A stretch of DNA of 13,171 nt from an uncultured Clostridia bacterium (GTDB lineage: Bacteria > Bacillota > Clostridia > Oscillospirales > Oscillospiraceae). The notes under the pieces were generated by a model. The model was not told the origin of the DNA, made no database searches, and worked only from the letters and a program-made list of their open reading frames with translations. Where the stretch lies: NCBI GenBank assembly GCA_937907975.1, contig CALEQS010000040.1:1-13171 (forward strand), written 5' to 3'. Shown here in pieces: positions 1 to 6,412 of the stretch. The position numbers were made by a program, and so were the translations under genes. Numbering within the stretch: the first letter of the stretch is position 1; every line of letters begins with the position of its first letter.

Positions 1-50
1 GCCCTCTCCGTCACGGCTGACGCCGTGCCACCTCTCCCAAAGGGAGAGGC
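1..50 (-). repeat. Two-hairpin dispersed repeat, copy A
   Basis: Read on the minus strand this is a CCTCTCCC/GGGAGAGG hairpin (31-38 with 42-49), a short spacer, a second hairpin CACGGC/GCCGTG (12-17 with 22-27) and a tail ACGGAGAGGGC. The same order of parts recurs at 77-128 and 8686-8736 with different stem sequences. It lies downstream of ribF, head to head with copy B. It may be cut by the window edge. Function unknown; a REP- or MITE-like element is the simplest reading. Confidence 0.6.
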
Positions 51-76
51 AAGTCCAGACCTGCAAGTCTTGTCTT

Positions 77-128
77 GGCTCCCCCTCCGGGGAAGCTGGC
101 ATTTGCGCAGCAAATGACTGAGAAGGCC
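77..128 (+). repeat. Two-hairpin dispersed repeat, copy B
   Basis: The first hairpin is GCTCCCCC with GGGGAAGC (78-95, one mismatch). The second is CATTTGC (100-106) with GCAAATG (110-116) around a GCA loop. The tail is ACTGAGAAGGCC. The parts match copy C at 8686-8736, but the second stem has a different sequence that still pairs. It is inverted relative to copy A, and the two head hairpins face each other across about 27 bp. Its antisense lies just beyond the ribF stop, so it might act as the 3' hairpin of the operon transcript, although no U tract follows. Confidence 0.6.
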
Positions 129-154
129 TTCTTTGCCTATAATAAATATAAATA

Positions 155-1066
155 TTATCTCCGCTCAAAATACGCCCTGGTCTGATCCCCGTTGCGGTGG
201 ACCATGGCGGTGAGCTCCTCCAGAGAGCCAAACTTCTGCTCGCCCCGGAGCCGCTCGTAGAACTCCACCCGAATGGGCTTACCATAGAGGTTGCCGTCAA
301 AGTCGAGAATCCACGGCTCCACGGTGATCTGGTCGCCATCGTCGATGGTAGGGCGGCTGCCCACATTGGTGACAGCCATGCGGCTCTGCCCATCCGGTGT
401 GACCACCTTTGTGGCATAGACGCCGTGGGCGGGCACGATGATCTCCGGCGGCAGGATCAGGTTGGCCGTCGGGAAGCCGATGGTGCGCCCCAGCTGTTTG
501 CCGTGCACCACCTCGCCGGTGAACACATGGGGGTGGCCCAGAAATTCCATAGCCCGGCCCATCTCGCCCTGGGCGACCAGCGTGCGGATATAGGTGGAGG
601 ACACTGTGATGCCGTCCAGCTCCACCTTGTGGATGATGTCGCACCCGATGCCCAGCTCGGCGCACAGCTGCTGGAGCCGGGCCGGATTGCCCTCGCCCCG
701 GTAGCCGAAGTGGAAATCGTGGCCGGCCACCACATGGATGACACCCAGCTCCTTCTGGAGGTATTCCGTAACAAAATCCCGCCACGGCATCCGCATCATC
801 CGCTCAAACTGGCCGATCTGCACCTCCTGAATGCCGTAATAGCGCTCCATGAGCCCCTCCCGGTCCTCCGGGGTGCTGAGCAGCGGGATCTGACGGCCCA
901 GGATCTCCGAAGCCGGGTGCTTGTCGAAGGTAAACGCCGCAGCCACGGCATTCTCTGCCCTGGCAACCTCAGCCACCCGGCGCAGCAGCGCCCCGTGGCC
1001 GAGATGGACTCCATCGAAGAAGCCCAGCGCGATCACCCGTCTTGTCTCTTGGTTCAAGTCAAACAT
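155..1066 (-). CDS. ribF: Bifunctional riboflavin kinase / FAD synthetase RibF
   Basis: RibF phosphorylates riboflavin to FMN and adenylates FMN to FAD in the cytoplasm. The protein has 303 residues, the usual length. The N-terminal nucleotidyltransferase domain shows GFFDGVHLGH (15-24), TFDKHP (46-51), the AGHDFHFG region (114-121) and SSTYIR (156-161). The C-terminal riboflavin kinase domain shows GRTIGFPTANL (193-203), NVGSRPT (234-240) and a conserved E250 before the LYG segment. It is the last gene of the operon, 28 nt after truB, a common position for ribF in Firmicutes. The start is uncertain: AGGGAG touches the ATG at 1066, whereas the TTG at 1057 has that Shine-Dalgarno sequence at a normal 9-nt distance and would remove only three residues. 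Function is very secure. Confidence 0.96.
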   Translation of the reverse strand: MFDLNQETRRVIALGFFDGVHLGHGALLRRVAEVARAENAVAAAFTFDKHPASEILGRQIPLLSTPEDREGLMERYYGIQEVQIGQFERMMRMPWRDFVTEYLQKELGVIHVVAGHDFHFGYRGEGNPARLQQLCAELGIGCDIIHKVELDGITVSSTYIRTLVAQGEMGRAMEFLGHPHVFTGEVVHGKQLGRTIGFPTANLILPPEIIVPAHGVYATKVVTPDGQSRMAVTNVGSRPTIDDGDQITVEPWILDFDGNLYGKPIRVEFYERLRGEQKFGSLEELTAMVHRNGDQTRAYFERR

Positions 1067-1094
1067 CTCCCTGATGGAAACGATGGTTTCTCTT

Positions 1095-1973
1095 TTATTT
1101 CTGCTCCGGCGGCGCGAAGAAGCTCTTGACGGTGGACATGACGCCGTCCTTCCGCTCCCCCAGCATCAAAAACTCGCCGCTCTCGCCGTAGCCCCGGAAC
1201 CGGCCATCCTCTCCTTTTGACGGAAACTTGTTGCCGTTGCGGCACCGCCGCTCCACCTCGCCGGAGATATTCACCGCCGGATGATCGGCGAAATAGGAGT
1301 CCACGCTGAACAGCAGTGCCGGGGCATTGTCCGCACTCAGGATCTCGTCCATGGTGACCGCCTGACTGAGATCAAACCCGGCGGCCATGGTGCGCCGCAG
1401 AGTCGCCATGGTGCCACCGCAGCCCAGCGCCTGACCGATGTCGTGGCACAGGGTGCGGATATAGGTGCCCTTGGAGCAGCGCACCCGCAGCAAAAAATCC
1501 TGCTCAGACTGCTGTTCCAGCACCTCCAGCGCGGAGATCGTAATGTTCCGGGGCTTGCGCTCCACAATCCTGCCCTGCCGGGCCAGCTCATAGAGCTTCT
1601 TGCCGTTCTGCTTCAGGGCGGAGTACATGGGTGGGATCTGCTGAATGTCTCCGGTGAACCGGGGCAGGACCGCCTCCAGCTCTGCCCGGGTCACCTCCAC
1701 CGGGTGTTCCTCCAGCACGGTGCCAGTCACATCCTGGGTGTCTGTGACCACGCCCAGCCGCAGGGTGGCGATATATTCTTTTTCGCCCCGTTCGGCGAAC
1801 TCCACCGCCCGGGTTGCCCGACCCACAAACACAGGCAGAACACCGGTGGCCAGCGGGTCCAGCGTGCCGGCGTGGCCGACCCGCCGCTCCCCCATGACCC
1901 GGCGGAGCTTGGCACACACGTCCATGCTCGTCCAGTTCTGTGGCTTGTCTACAATGATGATCCCGTCCGGCAT
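1095..1973 (-). CDS. truB: tRNA pseudouridine(55) synthase TruB
   Basis: TruB isomerises U55 to pseudouridine in the T loop of tRNAs and also helps tRNA fold. The protein has 292 residues, full length for the family. The catalytic motif GHAGTLDPLATGVL holds the nucleophile Asp39. The KEY motif (65-67) and SKGTYIRTL (167-175) are the other conserved active-site segments. The C-terminal region (about 210-292) fits the small TruB C-terminal domain, with a recognisable LGERKDG near its end. The start ATG is preceded by GGGAGGG five bases upstream and lies one base after the stop of the DHH phosphatase gene, so translation is probably coupled. Identification is very secure. Confidence 0.97.
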   Translation of the reverse strand: MPDGIIIVDKPQNWTSMDVCAKLRRVMGERRVGHAGTLDPLATGVLPVFVGRATRAVEFAERGEKEYIATLRLGVVTDTQDVTGTVLEEHPVEVTRAELEAVLPRFTGDIQQIPPMYSALKQNGKKLYELARQGRIVERKPRNITISALEVLEQQSEQDFLLRVRCSKGTYIRTLCHDIGQALGCGGTMATLRRTMAAGFDLSQAVTMDEILSADNAPALLFSVDSYFADHPAVNISGEVERRCRNGNKFPSKGEDGRFRGYGESGEFLMLGERKDGVMSTVKSFFAPPEQK

Positions 1974-1974
1974 C

Positions 1975-2925
1975 TCAGCCCTCCCGCTGCACGGCGCGGA
2001 TGGCCGCCAGCACCTTGGCCCGGGCCTCCGCCTCGTCTACATCGCGCATGGTGGCGCCCGCCGCCGCCGCGTGGCCGCCGCCGCCCAGAATGCCGCAGGC
2101 CTTTGTGGCGTTCAGGCTGCCGTCGGTGCGCAGGCTGACCTTCCACACCCGCTCGTCCAGCTGCCGGAGGGTGGCGGAGACATTGACGCCCTGGATCTTC
2201 TTCGCCCAGGCGGCCAGTTCCTCGCTGTCGCCCTGGCTGGCCTGAAGCTCAGCCATATCTTTCTGGGAAATGGCACCGATGGCCAGATGGCCGTCGTCGT
2301 AGAACTCCATGCTCTCCAGCAGGCGGTTCTGGAGCCGGATTGTCTTGAGGGAGACGGTCTGGAAGCAGTTCCGGTTGACCTGCTGCCAGAAATCGCCGTA
2401 AGTCATGAGCTCCGCCGCGATGCGGTGGGTCTCCGGCGTGGTGTTGTTGTAGACAAAGCAGCCGCAGTCGGTGGTGATGGCGATATAGAGCTGCTTGGCA
2501 ATGGCGGCGTTCATGACGCCCAGCGTCCTGCAGATGCGGTAGATGATCTCGCCGCAGGCCGCCGCTTTGGCATCCAGGCAGGTCTCCCCCGCGTAGAACT
2601 CGTTGGAGGGGTGGTGGTCGATGCAGATCTCACTTTTCCCCTTGTAGTCCTGCGCCGCATCCGGGAGCAGGTTCTCCGTGGCGATGTCCACCGCCACGAC
2701 GTGCTCGGGTACAAAATTCTCCGGGGCCCACAGGCCGGTCATATAGCCGGCGTAGGTCTCGGTGATGCCCGGGTTGTAGAGGACATGGGCCGTCTTGCCC
2801 AGCTCCCGCAGGGCCAGCGCCAGACCTCCGGCGGAGCCCAGCGTGTCGCCGTCCGGGCGGACGTGGGTCAGGATCAGAAAATTGTCCCGCGCCTTCAGCC
2901 ACTGAGCGCATTCCAGTTCCGTCAC
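1975..2925 (-). CDS. nrnA: DHH/DHHA1 phosphoesterase, NrnA-like (nanoRNase / pAp phosphatase)
   Basis: This is a soluble manganese-dependent phosphoesterase. Family members degrade very short oligoribonucleotides to mononucleotides and dephosphorylate 3'-phosphoadenosine 5'-phosphate; some prefer cyclic-dinucleotide products such as pApA. The 316 residues contain all DHH subfamily 1 signatures: HVRPDGD (21-27), an Asp at 80 in VAVDIA, DHH at 103-105, TTDCGCF (151-157) and the C-terminal DHHA1 glycine motif GGGGHAAAAG (281-290). There is no membrane segment or added domain, so it is the stand-alone NrnA type and not GdpP. The GTG start overlaps the rbfA stop as GTGA, indicating translational coupling. 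The exact substrate cannot be told from sequence. Confidence 0.93.
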   Translation of the reverse strand: MTELECAQWLKARDNFLILTHVRPDGDTLGSAGGLALALRELGKTAHVLYNPGITETYAGYMTGLWAPENFVPEHVVAVDIATENLLPDAAQDYKGKSEICIDHHPSNEFYAGETCLDAKAAACGEIIYRICRTLGVMNAAIAKQLYIAITTDCGCFVYNNTTPETHRIAAELMTYGDFWQQVNRNCFQTVSLKTIRLQNRLLESMEFYDDGHLAIGAISQKDMAELQASQGDSEELAAWAKKIQGVNVSATLRQLDERVWKVSLRTDGSLNATKACGILGGGGHAAAAGATMRDVDEAEARAKVLAAIRAVQREG

Positions 2926-3275
2926 TTTTCCTCGTCCTCCTCCAGAATGCGGTCGATCATGCTGACCATCCGCACGCCGCGTTCAATGGAGTCATCCTCG
3001 ATGAACTGCAGCTCCGGGGTGTAGCGCAGGGTGAGCACCCGGCCCAGCTCCCGGCGCAGATAGCCCGCAGCGGACTTCAGGCCCTTGACCACTTCCTTCA
3101 CATCGCTGTGATCCAGCACGCTGACATAGACCCGGCAGTAGCGCAGGTCGGTGGTGGTGTCCACCCGGGTGATGGAGATCAGGCCGTGGACACGGGGATC
3201 CTTCACCGTGCGGATCAGGCTGGCCAGCTCCCGCTGAATGTCCTCATTGATCCGGTTGATTCGATTCGTTGCCAT
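2922..3275 (-). CDS. rbfA: 30S ribosome-binding factor RbfA
   Basis: RbfA binds immature 30S subunits and helps process and fold the 5' end of 16S rRNA; it is important in the cold. At 117 residues it is a normal-length, single KH-like domain protein. Visible family features are the N-terminal NRINRINEDIQREL helix, the KDPRV segment (25-29), the Ala-x-Gly kink of the KH-like fold (69-71) and PELQFIEDDSIERGVRM (87-103). I chose the ATG at 3275 because AAGGAG lies seven bases upstream and the product begins as RbfA proteins do; the reading frame is open upstream, but only through a hairpin. An unusual 240-bp hairpin array separates it from infB. Confidence 0.95.
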   Translation of the reverse strand: MATNRINRINEDIQRELASLIRTVKDPRVHGLISITRVDTTTDLRYCRVYVSVLDHSDVKEVVKGLKSAAGYLRRELGRVLTLRYTPELQFIEDDSIERGVRMVSMIDRILEEDEEK

Positions 3276-3282
3276 AGTTTTC

Positions 3283-3288
3283 TCCTTA
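3283..3288 (-). promoter_or_regulatory. rbfA ribosome binding site
   Basis: AAGGAG on the minus strand, seven bases before the ATG at 3275. It decides the rbfA start against an in-frame ATG at 3335. It lies only a few bases downstream of the terminator-like hairpin at 3297-3333. Confidence 0.8.
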
Positions 3289-3290
3289 TC

Positions 3291-3333
3291 AGAAAAGGCG
3301 CAGAACGCAGAATGAAATTCTGCATTCTGCGCC
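3291..3333 (-). terminator. Terminator-like hairpin between infB and rbfA
   Basis: In the coding-strand RNA, arms 3317-3333 and 3297-3313 form a 17-bp stem with a 3-nt loop, followed directly by UUUUCU. The only non-Watson-Crick pair is U-G in this orientation; it would be a C-A mismatch in the opposite strand RNA, which favours function in the sense transcript. It may reduce read-through from infB into rbfA-nrnA-truB-ribF, act as an mRNA processing or stability element, or simply be one unit of the adjoining hairpin array. Confidence 0.55.
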
Positions 3334-3509
3334 ATATAGTTTCACAGAATTTCCCGCCCCGCAGGGCGGGAAACAAATTGCGATCCGCAGACAGGCGGAA
3401 TTCACTTCCGCCTGTCTGCACTTCTCGCGCTGACCGGGGCGACAATTCGCGCAGCGAATCGAGTCCCGGTCAGCGTGCATTTCTTTCGCAGGAAAGGCGG
3501 AGCCTTTCC
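3297..3509. repeat. Array of five consecutive hairpins in the infB-rbfA gap
   Basis: The 240-bp gap holds no gene and is almost entirely palindromic. Stems are 3297-3313/3317-3333 (17 bp), 3350-3359/3364-3373 (10 bp, loop CGCA, read UGCG in the coding-strand RNA), 3387-3400/3406-3419 (14 bp perfect), 3428-3438/3465-3475 (11 bp perfect, enclosing an inner 6-bp hairpin 3445-3450/3454-3459 with a GCA loop) and 3491-3498/3502-3509 (8 bp). The stems are unrelated in sequence. This could be a composite palindromic repeat insertion or a structured intercistronic RNA. Confidence 0.8.
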
Positions 3510-3515
3510 GAGAAC

Positions 3516-5843
3516 TTATCTCTCGATCTCCTGCATCTCGAAGCACTCGAGGATGTCGCCCACCTTCAGGTCGGAGAACTTCTCCAGCGTGATGCCGCAC
3601 TCGTAACCGGCGGAGACTTCCTTCACGCTGTCCTTGAAGCGCTGCAGGGAGGCGATCTCGCCCTCGTGGATCACGATGCCGTCGCGCACCAGACGCAGCT
3701 GGGCGTTGCGGGTGACCTTGCCCTCCAGCACATAGCTGCCGGCCACGATGCCGACACCGGTGATCTTGTAGACCTGGCGCACCTCGACGCGGCCCAGCTC
3801 AACTTCCTTGAACTTGGGCTCGAGCATACCCTTCATGGCAGACTCGATCTCCTCGATGCACTCATAGATGACGCGGTACATCCGCATATCCACCTTGTCG
3901 CGCTCGGCGGCCTGCTTGGCCTGGGAGTCGGGGCGGACATTGAAGCCCACGATGATGGCGTTGGAGGTGGAGGCCAGCATGACGTCGCTCTCGTTAATGG
4001 CACCCACTGCGCAGTGGATGACCCGGACGTTGACCTCCTCGTTGCTCAGCTTCTCCAGAGAGATCTTGACGGCCTCGGCGGAGCCCTGAACATCGGCCTT
4101 GACGATGATATTCAGGGTCTTCATCTCGCCTTCCTTGATCTGGCTGAACAGGTCGTCCAGACTGACCTTCTGCACCGGGCGGTTCATGGCGTCCTTCTTC
4201 TCCTGCTTGCGCTGCTCGGCCAGCTCGCGGGCCATACGCTCGTCGGCGACCACATAGAAGTCGTCACCGGCCTCAGGCACTTCGGACATACCGATGATCT
4301 CCACGGGCACGGAGGGGCCGGCATCCTTCAGCTTCTTGCCGCGGAAGTCGGTCATGGCGCGGACACGGCCCACGGCGGTGCCGGCGATCAGAATGTCGCC
4401 CTGATGCAGGGTGCCATTCTGGACCAGCAGGGTGGCCACGGGGCCTCGGCCCTTCTCCAGCCGGGCCTCAATGACCGCGCCCTTGGCGGTGCGGTTGGGG
4501 TTGGCCTTCAACTCGCGCATCTCGGCGGTCAGCACCATCATATCCAGCAGGTTGTCGATGCCCTCGCCGGTCTTGGCAGAGATCTTGCAGACGATGGTGT
4601 CGCCGCCCCACTCCTCGGGCACCAGACCGTACTCGGTCAGCTGCTGCATGATGCGGTCGGGGTTGGCGCCGGGCTTATCCATCTTGTTGATGGCGACAAT
4701 GATCGGAATTTCGGCGGCCTTGGCGTGGTTGATGGCCTCGATGGTCTGGGGCATGATGCCGTCATCGGCGGCCACGACCAGAATGGCCAGGTCGGTGATC
4801 ATCGCGCCGCGGGCACGCATGGCGGTGAACGCCTCATGGCCGGGGGTGTCCAGGAAGGTGATGACCTTCTCACCCACATTGACCTGGTAGGCGCCGATGG
4901 CCTGCGTGATGCCGCCGGCCTCGCCGGAGGCCACGTTGGCGTGGCGGATATAGTCCAGCAAGCTGGTCTTGCCGTGGTCGACGTGGCCCATGACCACGAC
5001 AACGGGGGCGCGCTCCACCAGATCTTCTTCCTTATCCTCGTGGTCGTCGATCAGCTTCTCCTCGATGGTGACGATAACCTCGTGCTCCACGACGCAACCC
5101 AGCTCCTCAGCGATGATGGCGGCGGTGTCGAAGTCGATCACATCGGACAGAGAGGCCATGACGCCGTTCTTCATCAGGGTCTTGACCACCTCGGCGCCGG
5201 TCTTCTTCATCCGGCTGGCCAGTTCGCCCACGGAGATCTCGTCGGGGATCTGTACCTTCACAGGGGCCTTGCGGGCGATCTCCTGCTGCAGGCGGCGCAT
5301 CTGGCGGGCCTGCTCCTCCTGACGGCGCTTGGCGGACTGGCGCTGCTGCTGCTGGCGGTTGCGGCTCTGCTGCTTGATCTTCTGCTTGCCCTGGCTCTGC
5401 TGCATCCGCTCGGCGCGCTCGGGGGCCAGATCCTCCAGATGCTGGTCATAGCGGTCCAGATTGACGTCGGCCGCCTTGCGGGTGTCCACGACCTTCTTCT
5501 GGGGCACGCGGCTCTTGGGTGCGCTCTCCACAACGGGCTTGGCGGCCTGCTCGGCCTTCTTCTGCTCGCCGCCCCTGCCGGCATTCTCTGCCTTGGGCGC
5601 GCTCTTGGCCTTGGCCTTCTTCTGGCCGGGCTGAGCACCCTCGGCGTACACCTCGGCCAGGCTCTCCATCTGATGGTGCTGGGTCAGGTACTCAAACACC
5701 ATGCTCAGCTCCCGGTCAGTCAGCACCTGCATGGTGCTCTTGGGGGCCTCGCCGTACTTGGAGAGGATCTCGGTGATCTCCTTGCTGTTCAGACCGAAGT
5801 CCTTGGCCAGCTCACGCACACGATACTTCACTTCAATACTCAT
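3516..5843 (-). CDS. infB: Translation initiation factor IF-2
   Basis: IF-2 is the GTPase that brings fMet-tRNA to the 30S P site and promotes 50S joining. The 775-residue protein has an N-terminal IF2N domain (about 1-56), a low-complexity Lys/Ala/Gln/Arg-rich linker (about 70-190), a second IF2N domain (about 196-250) and the G domain: GHVDHGKT (286-293), GGITQAIGAYQV for switch I (310-321), DTPGH (332-336), NKMD (386-389) and SAK (422-424). Domains II, III and the fMet-tRNA-binding C-terminal domain follow to residue 775. The start ATG at 5843 has a near-perfect AGGAGGTGG upstream and begins MSIEVKYRVRELAKDFG, as IF-2 proteins do; an in-frame ATG at 5930 would put translation through a hairpin and is rejected. 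The gap to ylxQ is long for this operon (159 bp). Confidence 0.98.
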   Translation of the reverse strand: MSIEVKYRVRELAKDFGLNSKEITEILSKYGEAPKSTMQVLTDRELSMVFEYLTQHHQMESLAEVYAEGAQPGQKKAKAKSAPKAENAGRGGEQKKAEQAAKPVVESAPKSRVPQKKVVDTRKAADVNLDRYDQHLEDLAPERAERMQQSQGKQKIKQQSRNRQQQQRQSAKRRQEEQARQMRRLQQEIARKAPVKVQIPDEISVGELASRMKKTGAEVVKTLMKNGVMASLSDVIDFDTAAIIAEELGCVVEHEVIVTIEEKLIDDHEDKEEDLVERAPVVVVMGHVDHGKTSLLDYIRHANVASGEAGGITQAIGAYQVNVGEKVITFLDTPGHEAFTAMRARGAMITDLAILVVAADDGIMPQTIEAINHAKAAEIPIIVAINKMDKPGANPDRIMQQLTEYGLVPEEWGGDTIVCKISAKTGEGIDNLLDMMVLTAEMRELKANPNRTAKGAVIEARLEKGRGPVATLLVQNGTLHQGDILIAGTAVGRVRAMTDFRGKKLKDAGPSVPVEIIGMSEVPEAGDDFYVVADERMARELAEQRKQEKKDAMNRPVQKVSLDDLFSQIKEGEMKTLNIIVKADVQGSAEAVKISLEKLSNEEVNVRVIHCAVGAINESDVMLASTSNAIIVGFNVRPDSQAKQAAERDKVDMRMYRVIYECIEEIESAMKGMLEPKFKEVELGRVEVRQVYKITGVGIVAGSYVLEGKVTRNAQLRLVRDGIVIHEGEIASLQRFKDSVKEVSAGYECGITLEKFSDLKVGDILECFEMQEIER

Positions 5844-5852
5844 ATAAAACAG

Positions 5853-5860
5853 CCACCTCC
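5853..5860 (-). promoter_or_regulatory. infB ribosome binding site
   Basis: AGGAGGTGG-type sequence about nine bases before the ATG at 5843, the best Shine-Dalgarno match in the operon. It fixes the IF-2 start and lies 16 bases downstream of the hairpin at 5876-5928. Confidence 0.8.
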
Positions 5861-5875
5861 TGTAATTCGGGGCTC

Positions 5876-5928
5876 GTGCCAATGGGAAAACGCAGGTGGG
5901 AAAAGCGCCTATGCTTTCCCATTGGCAC
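5876..5928 (-). promoter_or_regulatory. Large hairpin with alternative pairing upstream of infB
   Basis: Arms 5908-5928 and 5876-5896 pair over 21 positions, the outer 14 perfectly, around an 11-nt loop. The loop and adjoining bases contain a second copy of a TTTTCCCA segment (5897-5906) that could pair with the same TGGGAAAGC stretch of the upstream arm, so two mutually exclusive hairpins can be drawn. No U tract follows, so it is not an intrinsic terminator. It sits between ylxQ and the IF-2 ribosome binding site. Regulatory function is inferred only; a palindromic repeat insertion is the alternative. Confidence 0.5.
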
Positions 5929-6002
5929 AAACGATATGCGGTTTTCAGCCAACCGCTTCTTTCCTGTTCTTCGCCGCATCCGGCGGCGGCCCAGACGCGC
6001 GC

Positions 6003-6389
6003 TCATCTGCCGCGTCTGGCCGATTTCCTGCCGTGCTTGGCGGTGTCCGCCTTCCGGCGCACAGCCTTGGACTGGCGGGCTTTTAAGCGCTCCGCCGCGT
6101 CCCGGCAGCTCTCGTCTTCCACCGCCAGCTTCTGGGCGATGGCGGACGCAAAGCCCAGGTCGCACACTGCCGCGGCGGCCACGTCGGTAAAGCCGAGCGC
6201 CGCGCCCAGCTCGCTTTTGCGCTCGGGCAGGGTGAGCACCGGCACTTTGTCGCTCTCCAGCCGCCTGAGCCGCCGGACCGTCGTCTCGCCGGCGTCTGCG
6301 GCGGCGAGGATGAGCCGGGCCTTGTGGTCCAGCACCGCCTGACTGGCGGCCTCCTCACCGAGGCGCACCTGTCCCGCCTTCCGGGCCAT
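6003..6389 (-). CDS. ylxQ: L7Ae/L30e-family RNA-binding protein YlxQ
   Basis: YlxQ is a small L7Ae-like protein of Firmicutes encoded between nusA and infB, thought to bind structured RNA such as kink-turns; its cellular role is not well defined. From the ATG at 6389 it has 128 residues. The family features are LGEEAASQAVLDHKARLILAAADA (10-33), a central KVPVLTL strand (48-54), and ELGAALG followed by the strand AAAAVCDLGFASAIAQKL (60-88). A basic tail (about 101-128, many Arg and Lys) extends past the usual end. The ATG has no Shine-Dalgarno sequence. Upstream codons continue the family N-terminus (LKPWLSLLG before MARKAG) back to a CTG at 6416 that overlaps the ylxR stop, so the true start is probably CTG, giving 137 residues. 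Confidence 0.85.
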   Translation of the reverse strand: MARKAGQVRLGEEAASQAVLDHKARLILAAADAGETTVRRLRRLESDKVPVLTLPERKSELGAALGFTDVAAAAVCDLGFASAIAQKLAVEDESCRDAAERLKARQSKAVRRKADTAKHGRKSARRGR

Positions 6390-6412
6390 ACCCAGAAGGG
6401 ACAGCCACGGCT

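Noticed and set aside
1..130. CRISPR array suggested by clustered palindromic repeats
   Set aside because: The repeats are inverted and differ in stem sequence, there are no regular spacers and no cas genes are nearby.
1281..3024. Long plus-strand frames opposite truB and the DHH phosphatase
   Set aside because: They mirror confirmed minus-strand genes, are rich in Arg, Pro and His as GC-rich antisense frames are, and lack start signals.
3289..3600. Open frames running through the infB-rbfA hairpin array
   Set aside because: They translate the palindromes and overlap the end of infB out of frame; no start signal and no sensible protein composition.
5972..6019. Terminator after ylxQ (CCAGACGCG/CGCGTCTGG and CGCCG/CGGCG stems)
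   Set aside because: The stems overlap the ylxQ stop and are GC-rich but no U tract follows on the coding strand.
3108..6086. A 992-codon open frame on the plus strand across infB
   Set aside because: It is antisense to IF-2 in a GC-rich gene, has low-complexity Leu/Gly/His/Asp composition, no ribosome binding site and no recognisable domain; IF-2 on the other strand is certain.
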